From NCBI GenBank assembly GCA_011390275.1, contig JAABST010000030.1, positions 1-54,993 on the forward strand: a stretch of 54,993 bases of DNA. The letters run 5' to 3'. Positions 45,640-53,867 of the stretch are shown piece after piece (positions within the stretch are counted from its first letter, which is position 1; every line of letters starts with the position of its first letter). The translations under genes and the position numbers were made by a program. Source of the DNA: Geitlerinema sp. S16. GTDB lineage: Bacteria; Cyanobacteriota; Cyanobacteriia; Cyanobacteriales; Geitlerinemataceae. The notes under the pieces were generated by a model. It did not search any database. It saw only the letters and a list, made by a program, of their open reading frames with translations, and was not told the DNA's origin.

Positions 45640-46956
45640 TTATCGCTCCATCGCCTCGATCGACTTCGGCACTGCCTCCGTCAAGATCTCTAACCCCGTC
45701 TCCGTCACCAAGACATCATCCTCAATCCGCACCCCAATCCCGTGCCACTTCGGATCAACCTCGGGCTGACCCTCGATCGGCTCGATGTACGGCGAAATAT
45801 AAATCCCCGGCTCCACGGTTAGGATATTGCCCGTTTCCAGTTCCTGCCAGTCTTCGCCGTACTTATACGCCCCTACGTCATGCACATCCAGCCCGAGCCA
45901 ATGGCCGGTCTTGTGCATATAGAACGGTTTGTATTTTTCCTCGGTGATGATCTCGTCGATGTCGCCTGCGAGTAACCCAAGGTCGAGCAAGCCTTCGACG
46001 ATGACGCGGACGGCGGCGTCGTGATGTTCGTTGTAGGGAATACCGGGCGCAACGCAGTCGATCGCGGCGAGTTGGGCTTCGAGGACGATTTCGTAGATCG
46101 CTTTTTGTTCGGGGGTGAAGGTTCCGCTGACGGGGAAGGTGCGCGTAATGTCTGAGTTGTAATAGCCCACGGCGCAACCGGCGTCGATTAGCAGCAGGTC
46201 GCGATCGCCCATCTTCTGATTGTTTTCGACGTAATGCAAGATACAGCTATTGCCGCCGGACGCGACGATCGAGGGGTAGGCGGGACTACAGCCCTGCTTG
46301 GCAAAGCTATGCTCGATCGCGGCTTGCACTTCATATTCGTACATTCCCGGCTGGGCGATCATCCGCGCGAGGTTGTGCGCTTCGGCGGCGATGTCGGCGG
46401 CGCGGCGCATCTGTTGCAGTTCGCTGGGATCTTTGATCAGGCGCATCGAGTGCAGATAATCGGATAGATCCTCGATCGCCGTGGGCGCATATCCATCGCG
46501 GCCACGACGACGTAGCAGGCGCTGCCAAAAGCCGATCACTTGGGTGTTAAACACCTCGTCATGACCAAAGCGGTAGAGAATGCGATCGGCATGTTTGAGA
46601 TATTGCGGCAGATGTTCGGCGAGTTCGGCGATCGGATAGGCGATGTCGGCACCGTATTTTTCCTGGGCAGCTTCGACGCCGGTGCGATACCCAGTCCAGA
46701 TTTCGGCTTTGATGTCTTTCGGCTCAACAAACAGGATGTATTGATGCTCGTCATGGTGTGGCGCGAAGACGGCGACGGCATTGGCTTCGTTGAATCCGGT
46801 TAGGTAGAAAAAATCGCTGTCTTGACGAAAGTTATATTCGACATCGTTGTGCATCACAGCCATTGGGGCGCTACGCAGTATGGCTGTACCATCGCCGATC
46901 GCGGCGAGGAAGGTTTGGCGGCGTTTGGCAAAGGGGGCAAGATAGGACGGGGTCAA
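45640..46956 (-). CDS. pepP: Xaa-Pro aminopeptidase (aminopeptidase P)
   Basis: A 438-residue M24B metallopeptidase that removes an N-terminal residue preceding proline. Residues 1-140 are the AMP_N domain (RQDSDFFYLTGFNEANAV). The catalytic pita-bread domain carries the two-metal ligands: Asp in LLIDAGCAVG, Asp in NSDITRTFP, His in HKTGHWLGLDVHD, Glu in LTVEPGIY and Glu in RIEDDVLV. All are intact. Cytoplasmic, normal length. Its start faces the truncated polA copy, so pepP and polA were probably divergent neighbours before the rearrangement. Confidence 0.95.
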   Translation of the reverse strand: MTPSYLAPFAKRRQTFLAAIGDGTAILRSAPMAVMHNDVEYNFRQDSDFFYLTGFNEANAVAVFAPHHDEHQYILFVEPKDIKAEIWTGYRTGVEAAQEKYGADIAYPIAELAEHLPQYLKHADRILYRFGHDEVFNTQVIGFWQRLLRRRGRDGYAPTAIEDLSDYLHSMRLIKDPSELQQMRRAADIAAEAHNLARMIAQPGMYEYEVQAAIEHSFAKQGCSPAYPSIVASGGNSCILHYVENNQKMGDRDLLLIDAGCAVGYYNSDITRTFPVSGTFTPEQKAIYEIVLEAQLAAIDCVAPGIPYNEHHDAAVRVIVEGLLDLGLLAGDIDEIITEEKYKPFYMHKTGHWLGLDVHDVGAYKYGEDWQELETGNILTVEPGIYISPYIEPIEGQPEVDPKWHGIGVRIEDDVLVTETGLEILTEAVPKSIEAMER

Positions 46957-47080
46957 CGGTTTTTCCTCGATCGAACCAACGGGTTAACCCAAAGTTTACA
47001 AAACTTGCTGCATCTTGGTGGATGGGGGGGCGATCGGCGCAACTCTCGAAACTCAAACGGAACTCAAATCCAGCAGAGGC

Positions 47081-47388
47081 GTCACGTCAGCTTGATTTTT
47101 TATCGCCATGCTAACGCTCCTCCTCGCAAACTTCACCCCGTAGAAAGCAACGCCAGTAACCCCGTAAAATTAGAACGCTGTTTCGAGTAAACCCCGCGTG
47201 TCGAGCCCCACATTTCTTCTGGTTGACGGTCATTCCCTCGCCTTTCGGTCGTACTATGCCTTTGCCAAAAATCGTGACGGCGGCCTGAAAAACTCCCAGG
47301 GCGTCCCCACCAGCATTTGTTTCGGCTTCCTACGATCGCTGCTCGACACGATCGAAGCCCAAACCCCCCAGGCCGTCGCGATCGCCTT
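47081..47388 (+). repeat. Direct repeat A: polA promoter and 5' coding segment
   Basis: The 308 bases match 48834-49140 from GTCACGTCA to GCGATCGCCTT. The upstream ~117 bases differ at several positions and by small indels; the 191 coding bases differ at six, with no indel. This copy adjoins pepP. Its right edge falls three bases after a HIP1 octamer. Confidence 0.95.
47198..47388 (+). pseudogene. Truncated polA copy (first 64 codons)
   Basis: The frame starts at GTG 47198 and encodes the N-terminus of the 5'-3' exonuclease domain (FLLVDGHSLAFRSYYAF, GVPTSICFGFLRSLL). Identity with polA ends at codon 64. The frame then runs 15 codons into unrelated sequence and stops at 47434. The promoter region is present, so a 78-residue peptide could still be made, but without most of the flap-nuclease fold. 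Confidence 0.9.
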
Positions 47389-47580
47389 GCGATCGTTGCT
47401 GCGGGGCAATGTCTCTATCAGTTCGTCTCGCTGAATCGTGAGGGTAAGCCTCCCGAGGTGATCGGGGTAAAGACGCCGCGTCGTGGTCTTGTGTTTGATC
47501 TGGCGCGGAATTGTAGTTTGAATGAAGGTGAATATGTGCTGGGTATTATGGAACTCGATCGTGGTTTAGGCGTGGTTTAG
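47389..47580 (+). pseudogene. Orphan C-terminal fragment of an unidentified protein
   Basis: In a frame different from the polA fragment, the sequence reads AIVAAGQCLYQFVSLNREG, then PPEVIGVKTPRRGLVFDLAR, and ends GIMELDRGLGVV with TAG at 47578-47580. Codon use and composition look like real protein, but there is no start or N-terminal part. It begins exactly where identity to polA ends. I do not recognise the family. Confidence 0.5.
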
Positions 47581-47680
47581 GCTCCGATTAAAACGCCCGT
47601 GGTTACCCCACGGCTTCGCACAAGTCACTTCGCCTTGTCCTTGAATCTATCCTTCACGAAATTCTCTAACTCCCCGACCA

Positions 47681-48781
47681 TTACATCTTGTCTACTAGAA
47701 AACCTTCGAGATGTTGATCAATTATTTTTTCGAGATCATCTAGCGCTTCATGAAAGAACAGACGAGCGGCCTCAATTCGATTTTCTTCACCCAAAATTGT
47801 CGCCAGACTTTGCTGCTTTGCAAGAACCGTAGGTCCTTCAAGAATATGAAAATCCCATCCAAATTCATCAGCAGCTTTTTTCAGTACAGCCTGGTACTCG
47901 GGAAATATTGGAGATTTATCTCGTATTGAATGGCGTAGCATCATCTTTGGATATCCATCCGAATTGGGCGGTGTCAAGGCAATGCCCATGCCGAAAAAGA
48001 GCTTGAGTGAGTGATTCCAGAGTCTACTTTGCCAATAATAATTTTCGCGCTCGATTTGTCTGAAGTTGTGTAACTCGCTATTGAAATTACCGAATTTGCC
48101 AACCATCGCTTTAAATCTTGCGGTTTCTTCAGACTCAAAGACGACTCTCAACGATCGCAGTGCTAGCGAAAAGTGGCGAAGTGCAATGATGCTTTCAGGA
48201 GAGAAATAGTTCTCGTCAGCCATGTTATGAAGCTCCATAAATTCGGATGTTTGTCGGATAAAATACGTCTGCGAAGGCCATTTACTCAGGACTTTATGAA
48301 AATCTCGCCAGCGCGTTTCGATAAATTCAATCGCTGATGTGTCAGAAGACTCAAAAATTGGTGGCTTGAAAATATCCTCCTGCGTTTTTGTATCGCGATC
48401 GCGCGTGATGTAAATCAAATATCGCCGACGAAAGCCACGGGCAACTTGCAAATGGTCTGCATAACGAGCAAGCTGATCCAAGCCTTCCGATGAAGCTACC
48501 TTACTTTCAACAAAAACTAGGTCTCGCACATCCCCGTTCACGCAGTTGATTTGAAGGTCGGGGCGACTGTCCGTGTCGTGGTGAGGGAGTCGAGAGTAAT
48601 GCGTTTGAGTTGCGACTTGGTAGGTCATTTCAGTGTCTGAAGTCTCGATGCCAAGGGTGTTCAGCCATCGATCGAGGAGGTCGGGATATTCCCGAAACAG
48701 CGCGGCAACAACCTCCGTTAGAAAATCTTCTAACGGTTGGCGATCGCCGTGGAGCTTGAGTAACGAGTTCAGCAAAGTCAT
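47681..48781 (-). CDS. PD-(D/E)XK nuclease-family protein between the two polA 5' copies
   Basis: A 366-residue protein. The opening PLEDFLTEVVAALF (Glu18/Glu23 in the first helix) is the signature start of a PD-(D/E)XK family common in defence contexts. The catalytic core follows: RPDLQI with Asp75, then VFVESKV with Glu92 and Lys94, and the helix QLARYADHL. All catalytic residues are present, so DNA cleavage is plausible. The C-terminal 220 residues are alpha/beta and not recognised. It is transcribed against polA and starts 53 bases from repeat B. HIP1 sites occur in the gene, so it is not a very recent arrival from outside cyanobacteria. Defence or homing roles are both possible. Confidence 0.78.
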   Translation of the reverse strand: MTLLNSLLKLHGDRQPLEDFLTEVVAALFREYPDLLDRWLNTLGIETSDTEMTYQVATQTHYSRLPHHDTDSRPDLQINCVNGDVRDLVFVESKVASSEGLDQLARYADHLQVARGFRRRYLIYITRDRDTKTQEDIFKPPIFESSDTSAIEFIETRWRDFHKVLSKWPSQTYFIRQTSEFMELHNMADENYFSPESIIALRHFSLALRSLRVVFESEETARFKAMVGKFGNFNSELHNFRQIERENYYWQSRLWNHSLKLFFGMGIALTPPNSDGYPKMMLRHSIRDKSPIFPEYQAVLKKAADEFGWDFHILEGPTVLAKQQSLATILGEENRIEAARLFFHEALDDLEKIIDQHLEGFLVDKM

Positions 48782-48833
48782 AGATTACGGAACGGTCTTC
48801 AAGGTTTCAATCAGCGCGACTCTCAGAAGAAAC

Positions 48834-49140
48834 GTCACGTCAACTTTCTCCATCGCCATATCCTAACGCTCCTCCTCGCAAACTCCGCACCATAGAACGC
48901 AACGCCAGTAACCCCGTAAAATTAGAACGCTGTTTCGAGTAAACCCCGCGTGTCGAGCCCCACATTTCTCCTGGTTGACGGCCACTCCCTCGCCTTTCGG
49001 TCGTACTATGCCTTTGCCAAAAATCGTGACGGCGGCCTGAAAAACTCCCAGGGCGTCCCGACCAGCATTTGCTTCGGCTTCCTGCGATCGCTGCTCGACA
49101 CGATCGAAGCCCAAACCCCCCAGGCCGTCGCGATCGCCTT
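48834..49140 (+). repeat. Direct repeat B: polA promoter and 5' coding segment (intact gene)
   Basis: The partner of repeat A, continuous with the functional polA. It starts 53 bases from the nuclease start codon and ends at codon 64 of polA, where the reading frame simply continues. Confidence 0.95.
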
Positions 49141-51913
49141 CGACACCGCGAAACCCACCTTTCGCCATGACGCCGACGAGACCTACAAAGGCACGCGATC
49201 GGAAACCCCCGAAGATTTCATCCCCGATATTCAGAATCTGGAACGGCTGCTGACGGCCTTCGGATTTACGATCGTCAAAGCTCCCGGCTACGAAGCCGAC
49301 GACATCCTCGGAACAATCTCGAAACAGGCGGCGGATCGGGGCTACACCGCGAAAATCCTCAGCGGCGATCGTGATTTATTTCAGCTTGTGGGCGGGGCGC
49401 GATCGGTGTTGTACCTCAGCAGCGCCTATGGCAGCGGGCGGGCGGGTTCGGCGGCGGAGTTTGATCGCGATCGGGTGGTCGAAAAGCTGGGCGTCCCACC
49501 GGAGCAGGTGATCGATTTTAAAGCGTTGTGCGGCGACAGTTCCGATAATATTCCCGGTGTGAAAGGCATCGGGGAAAAAACCGCGATTAAATTACTGGCG
49601 GACTATCCGACTCTGGATGCGATTTACGCGGCGATCAACTCCGGCGACACCAACCTAAAAGGCGCGGTACGCAAGAAGCTGGAAGCCGATCGCGTGGCGG
49701 CCTATCATTCGCAGTTTTTGGCGAAAATCATCGAAGATGTACCACTTGATATTCCGCTCGAAGACTTTACGTTAAACGGTTTTGATGAAACCCAGGTCGC
49801 GCCGATCCTGACCGAACTCGAACTCAATTCGTTTCTCAATACCGTTATACGACTTCAGGAAAAACTCGGTGGTGGTTCGATCGTGGCGAATACCGACACC
49901 ACCACGACATCAACCTCAACCTCGACATTAACACCAACATTAACACCGACCCTATTCCCCAACGACACCGACTCCGGCGACACCTGGTTTTTTAGCGCCG
50001 CCGACACCGCCACCGCGATCGCCAACGCGCCCCAAGCCGCCGATATAACACCCCAAATCATCGATACACCGGCCAAGCTCGCGACCCTGGTGGCGTTGCT
50101 GCGAACGAAAATTGATCGCGATCGACCTGTTGCCTGGGACACCGAAACCACCAGCCTCAAACCCTGGGATGCGTCGCTGGTGGGGATTGGCTGCTGTTGG
50201 GGCGATGCGCCGGACGAGTTGGCCTATATCCCGATCGGTCATAACGCGGAAGTGACGGGCGATAATCTCGACTTAGACACAGCACTGGACGGATTGCGTC
50301 CGATTTTGGAGTCGGCGGATTATCCGAAAGCGCTGCAAAATGCGAAATACGATCGGCTGATTTTTCGCTGTCAAGGGGTGAATTTGAGCGGTGTCGTTTT
50401 CGATACAATGCTCGCGAGCTATACGATTGACCCCGAAAATACCCACAACCTCACCGACCTTTCGCTGCGTTATCTCGGCCTCACCGCCGAGAGCTATAAG
50501 GATCTCGTCCCCAAAGGCCAAACGATCGCCGATCTCGACGTGGCGATCGTCGCTAACTATTGCGGTACGGACGTTCACACCACCTTTCGCCTGGTGGCCG
50601 AACTTAAACGCGAGTTGGCGCAACGCCCCGACGCCGATCGTGTGTTTCACGAAATCGAACTTCCCCTAGAGCCGGTGTTAGCGGATATGGAATACACCGG
50701 CATTAGCATCGATCGCGACTACCTCGGCGAATTTTCAATCCAGCTCGGTGAACAGCTCGCCACCCTCGAAACCACCACCTACGCCGCCGCCGGGGAAGAA
50801 TTTAACCTCAATTCACCGAAGCAACTGAGCGAGCTATTTTTCGAGAAACTCGGACTCGATAAACGCAAAACCCGCAAGACAAAAACCGGCTATTCCACCA
50901 ATGCCGCCGTGCTGGAAAAACTCCAGGGCGATCATCCTGTGGTGGACTCAATTATCGAATATCGCACCCTCTCCAAACTCAAATCCACCTACGTCGATGC
51001 CCTACCGACGCTGATTCAAGCCCACACCGATCGCGTCCACACCGACTTTAACCAAGCCGTCACCGCCACCGGTCGCCTCTCCTCCTCCAACCCCAACTTA
51101 CAGAATATCCCCATCCGCACCGAGTTCAGCCGCCAGATCCGTAAGGCGTTTCTACCGCGATCGGGCTGGCAACTTGTCGCCGCCGACTACTCCCAAATCG
51201 AGCTACGCATCCTCGCCCACCTCAGCCAAGAATCCGTCCTCGTCCAGGCGTACACCACCGGTCAAGACGTCCACGCCCTCACCGCCCAACTCCTGACCGA
51301 CAAAGCCAACCTCGCCGATATCACCACCGCAGAACGCCGCCTCGGAAAAATCATCAATTTCGGCGTGATTTACGGCATGGGGGCGCAGCGGTTTGCGCGG
51401 GAGGCGGGCGTTAGTATCAAGGAGGGTAAGGCGTTTATTGATCGCTATAACGATCGCTACTCCAACGTGTTTCGCTATTTGCAAGAGACGAAACAGCGGG
51501 CGATCGCCAATGGCTACGTCGAAACGATCTGCGGGCGGCGGCGGTATCTGCAATTTGAGTCGAAGCGGCTCAAGGCGATGCAGGGCCGTGATCCCGAGAC
51601 GATCGATCTCAGCGAGCTAAAAGGTTTGACGATGTACGATTCGCAGCTTTTACGCGCGGCGGCGAATGCACCAATCCAAGGTTCAAGCGCCGATATTATC
51701 AAGCTGGCGATGGTGAAGCTACACCAGACGATCGCAGACTATCAGGCGCAATTGCTGTTACAGGTTCACGATGAATTGATCCTGGAAGTGCCACCGGAGG
51801 AGGTGGAGACGATCGTGCCGTTGGTGCGATCGACGATGGAATCAGCGGTGGAGTTGAGCGTACCACTGGTGGTGGAGGCGAGCGCGGGGGCGAACTGGAT
51901 GGAGGCGAAATAG
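48950..51913 (+). CDS. polA: DNA polymerase I
   Basis: A 987-residue enzyme for Okazaki-fragment processing and repair. It starts at GTG 48950; there is no ATG nearby, and the FLLVDGHSLAFRS motif demands this N-terminus. Residues 1-300 are the 5'-3' flap nuclease with its Asp clusters (GYEADDILGT; CGDSSDNIPGVKGIGEKTA). A Thr/Ser/Pro linker at about 318-342 follows. The 3'-5' exonuclease is at about 375-565 with AWDTETTSL, so proofreading residues are intact. The polymerase domain has motif A (ADYSQIELRILAH), the O-helix (GKIINFGVIYGMG) and motif C (QVHDELILE). Its promoter and first 64 codons are the second copy of a duplicated segment and may be of foreign origin. Confidence 0.98.
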   Translation: MSSPTFLLVDGHSLAFRSYYAFAKNRDGGLKNSQGVPTSICFGFLRSLLDTIEAQTPQAVAIAFDTAKPTFRHDADETYKGTRSETPEDFIPDIQNLERLLTAFGFTIVKAPGYEADDILGTISKQAADRGYTAKILSGDRDLFQLVGGARSVLYLSSAYGSGRAGSAAEFDRDRVVEKLGVPPEQVIDFKALCGDSSDNIPGVKGIGEKTAIKLLADYPTLDAIYAAINSGDTNLKGAVRKKLEADRVAAYHSQFLAKIIEDVPLDIPLEDFTLNGFDETQVAPILTELELNSFLNTVIRLQEKLGGGSIVANTDTTTTSTSTSTLTPTLTPTLFPNDTDSGDTWFFSAADTATAIANAPQAADITPQIIDTPAKLATLVALLRTKIDRDRPVAWDTETTSLKPWDASLVGIGCCWGDAPDELAYIPIGHNAEVTGDNLDLDTALDGLRPILESADYPKALQNAKYDRLIFRCQGVNLSGVVFDTMLASYTIDPENTHNLTDLSLRYLGLTAESYKDLVPKGQTIADLDVAIVANYCGTDVHTTFRLVAELKRELAQRPDADRVFHEIELPLEPVLADMEYTGISIDRDYLGEFSIQLGEQLATLETTTYAAAGEEFNLNSPKQLSELFFEKLGLDKRKTRKTKTGYSTNAAVLEKLQGDHPVVDSIIEYRTLSKLKSTYVDALPTLIQAHTDRVHTDFNQAVTATGRLSSSNPNLQNIPIRTEFSRQIRKAFLPRSGWQLVAADYSQIELRILAHLSQESVLVQAYTTGQDVHALTAQLLTDKANLADITTAERRLGKIINFGVIYGMGAQRFAREAGVSIKEGKAFIDRYNDRYSNVFRYLQETKQRAIANGYVETICGRRRYLQFESKRLKAMQGRDPETIDLSELKGLTMYDSQLLRAAANAPIQGSSADIIKLAMVKLHQTIADYQAQLLLQVHDELILEVPPEEVETIVPLVRSTMESAVELSVPLVVEASAGANWMEAK

Positions 51914-52009
51914 GAAACGCCATTCCAGAGGTCAGGGTCACTTTATCGTTTCTAAAACATCGAGAGGAACGATAGGATTGATAGACCAGCAAGGAGTCTC
52001 GCCTTTGTC

Positions 52010-52708
52010 ATGAAATCTAAGCATCAACAGACACGAAATTCTCGGGCAAAGTCTCAGAAAAAAGGACATATCGGCCATATCCTTCTGGTCTTGGCAATTC
52101 TTGGCCTTGGCTCGCCGATCCTCCAATTCACTCGTCAGTTGGCGAGCGGCTATCCGTTAGACTTAGGCTTTTTTGAAAGTGAACTGTCATTGCAAAAGCT
52201 ATTCAATCTCGGCCTATACAACGGACAAGGCGGTGATGACTGGGCGATCGGTCAGCCGCTAACAACTGTGCGTAGGGCTAACGTTGAACGCAGTCTCCCA
52301 GAGCTACGCGCCTTTGCACTCGAACTGGTGAATCGCGATCGCGCCCTCAATGGCTTATCACCGCTGGTCATGAATGCCGATCTCGATCTAGCGGCACAGC
52401 TCCATGCGCAAGATATGTACGATCGCAATTATTTCGACCACACATCGCTGGAAGGTTACTCACCGCTAGATCGCTACCTCACCGTTGCCCAGGAATTGAT
52501 GATGATCGGTGAAAATATTGCGTCCTATGAAGGCGTCTTGCCAGCTCAGGGTTTGAGTGAACGACAGCTCGAAGATCTACAGCGTGGCTGGATGTATAGC
52601 AATGGTCATCGTGCCAATATTCTAAAGCCGAGTTTCACGGATTTTGGCTTTGCTGTGGTGGTTGGCACGGATGGTCGGCTCTACGCTGTGCAGTTATTTG
52701 GCAGTTAA
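52010..52708 (+). CDS. CAP (SCP/PR1-like) domain protein
   Basis: A 232-residue protein. A basic N-terminus and one hydrophobic helix (about 22-42) act as signal anchor. Residues about 100-230 form a bacterial CAP domain: ELVNRDRALNGLSPL, LAAQLHAQDMYDRNYFDHTS, IGENIAS, and WMYSNGHRANILKPSFTDFGFAVV. The conserved His and Glu residues of the CAP cavity are present. It should be exported to the periplasm or cell surface. Bacterial CAP proteins have no single agreed role. It lies 97 bases downstream of polA on the same strand with no clear terminator between, and is the last chromosomal gene before the tRNA-Val fragment. Confidence 0.88.
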   Translation: MKSKHQQTRNSRAKSQKKGHIGHILLVLAILGLGSPILQFTRQLASGYPLDLGFFESELSLQKLFNLGLYNGQGGDDWAIGQPLTTVRRANVERSLPELRAFALELVNRDRALNGLSPLVMNADLDLAAQLHAQDMYDRNYFDHTSLEGYSPLDRYLTVAQELMMIGENIASYEGVLPAQGLSERQLEDLQRGWMYSNGHRANILKPSFTDFGFAVVVGTDGRLYAVQLFGS

Positions 52709-52772
52709 TTTAAAAACCTCAAAGGTCTAAAGTTCTAAGGTAACTGTTTTATTCTTTTGGACTGCCTAGAAA

Positions 52773-52818
52773 TGGGCGATACTGGACTCGAACCAGTGAC
52801 ATCCTGCTTGTAAGGCAG
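52773..52818 (-). tRNA. 3' half of tRNA-Val(UAC), attachment-site scar
   Basis: On the leftward strand the sequence forms the anticodon stem-loop (CTGC, loop CTTACAA with anticodon TAC, GCAG), variable loop, T arm (ACTGG, TTCGAGT, CCAGT), acceptor strand ATCGCCC and discriminator A. The D arm and 5' acceptor strand are missing; beyond 52820 the sequence is unrelated. It cannot make a functional tRNA. Half-tRNAs of this extent, from the anticodon to the 3' end, are typical attL/attR products of tyrosine integrases. The orientation places the inserted element to the right. Confidence 0.85.
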
Positions 52819-52967
52819 GGTATCAGGGCGCTATATACAAGGGTTCTGATAGGGTGATTATCCCTCGTGTCCTAAGTATGTCCCGTTACCGCCAATACAT
52901 CGTCATTTTTAGGCCATGCTACCTTTATATGATAACCGTTCGATAGCCTGCTAGGGGCTAGAAGCGC

Positions 52968-53189
52968 ATGAAACCGAAAAATGTAGGCGGGCGTGGTAAG
53001 CGCTCGATTGTGACGAAGAAAGCCTATTGGTTAGCCTCTGCCATTGGTGAGACTGCTAAACAGTTATCCGACAGATATGAGGAACTAAGCAAGACAGACC
53101 CTAATGAAGCATCGAAACTGTTGGACGGGATAGAATCGACATTAGATATTGACGTACAGAGTAAGCTAGGCTCTATAGGGACGAAGTAA
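52968..53189 (+). CDS. Small GGRGK-type protein, copy 1
   Basis: A 73-residue basic-to-acidic protein: GGRGKRSIVTKKAYWLASAIG, a helix with SDRYEEL, then NEASKLLDGIE. It is a paralogue of the next gene, sharing GGRGK, VTKK, Y.LA..IG, SDRYE and NEASKLLD. Small proteins with GGRGK/GRGK starts are, as I recall, frequent in cyanobacterial mobile DNA and may be DNA-binding, but this is not established. A purine-rich AGGGG at 52952-52956 lies ahead of the start. An AT-rich TATGAT at 52928-52933 could be the -10 box. Confidence 0.7.
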   Translation: MKPKNVGGRGKRSIVTKKAYWLASAIGETAKQLSDRYEELSKTDPNEASKLLDGIESTLDIDVQSKLGSIGTK

Positions 53190-53200
53190 GAATACTTGCT

Positions 53201-53407
53201 ATGAACAGACAATTAGGTGGACGGGGAAAGAAAGCACCTGTAACGAAAAAACCCTATCGACTAGCTGAGTCAATCGGGGACATAGCAAAAAAAATATCTG
53301 ATAGATACGAGAGCCTGTCGATAGGTGACAAAAATGAAGCATCCAAGCTGCTAGATGAACTAGAAAACTTCTATAAGATAGTAGAATCTAAAAATCCACT
53401 GGATTAA
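53201..53407 (+). CDS. Small GGRGK-type protein, copy 2
   Basis: A 68-residue tandem paralogue of the gene ending 11 bases upstream: GGRGKKAPVTKKPYRLAESIG, ISDRYESL, NEASKLLDELE. The two differ mainly at the C-terminus. The short spacing implies one transcript. Its stop codon lies inside a perfect 20-bp palindrome that also ends the convergent gene. Unknown function; possibly a small regulator forming homo- or heterodimers with copy 1. Confidence 0.7.
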   Translation: MNRQLGGRGKKAPVTKKPYRLAESIGDIAKKISDRYESLSIGDKNEASKLLDELENFYKIVESKNPLD

Positions 53408-53415
53408 TCCAGTGG
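53396..53415. terminator. Perfect 20-bp palindrome between convergent island genes
   Basis: CCACTGGATTAATCCAGTGG is fully self-complementary. It overlaps the stop of the second GGRGK gene and lies 25 bases past the stop of the leftward 98-residue gene. The same core with the same flank (ACTGGATTAATCCAGT then GGATAAAT) recurs at 54162-54185. Confidence 0.7.
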
Positions 53416-53439
53416 ATAAATAAAATGTATAGATAATGG

Positions 53440-53736
53440 CTAGTCGATAGGGATGGGTTCGGCTAGACAATCAATGACTTCAGTGTCAACAGCAGAAACC
53501 TCGAATGAGGTAAACAGCGATACGAGACGGTGAACATAGTCGTTTAATTGCGTTGTATCCTCATTTCGGGATAACTCGTCTAGTTGAGCGCCTAGAACAG
53601 TAGCCAGCTCATTAATAAAGCATTGGAGATCGGATTCGCGAAAGTCGTTACCACGCAAAACGCTATACCAATGGTCACGAGTCGTAATATGTAGTTCCAC
53701 GAGAGTAGAAGCTCTCGAAGTGATGGATGGGGTCAT
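53440..53736 (-). CDS. Island protein of unknown function, 98 residues
   Basis: A leftward gene from ATG 53736. The protein is helical: LVELHITTRDHWYSVL, FINELATVLGAQLDEL, YVHRLVSLFTSFEVS, with an acidic end TEVIDCLAEPIPID. The C-terminal TEVIDxLxExP and 16 bases of DNA beneath it (AATCAATGACTTCAGT on the + strand) also occur at the end of the 102-residue gene at 54185. No known domain. It could be a structural or regulatory protein of the element. Confidence 0.6.
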   Translation of the reverse strand: MTPSITSRASTLVELHITTRDHWYSVLRGNDFRESDLQCFINELATVLGAQLDELSRNEDTTQLNDYVHRLVSLFTSFEVSAVDTEVIDCLAEPIPID

Positions 53737-53867
53737 GGTTCATGAATTAATGATTTGCACCGGATAAGACGACTTCTAGAGCGAATTCGTTTGTTTCGTT
53801 CCGTTCTCTGTCCGATGTGACTCAATGTAGTAAAGCCGTACGGGTTTGTCAACCCCTTGTGTAAAAA

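Noticed and set aside
47599..47832. Rightward 77-codon frame over the end of the nuclease gene
   Set aside because: Antisense to the nuclease C-terminus and lacking a ribosome-binding site.
47681..48781. Complete restriction-modification system around the nuclease
   Set aside because: No methyltransferase or specificity gene adjoins it; only an unidentified C-terminal fragment is nearby.
52773..52860. Functional tRNA-Val, or a tRNA split by a group I intron
   Set aside because: No 5' half (D arm, acceptor strand) is found downstream on the leftward strand within the window, and the break is at the anticodon stem edge, not inside the anticodon loop.
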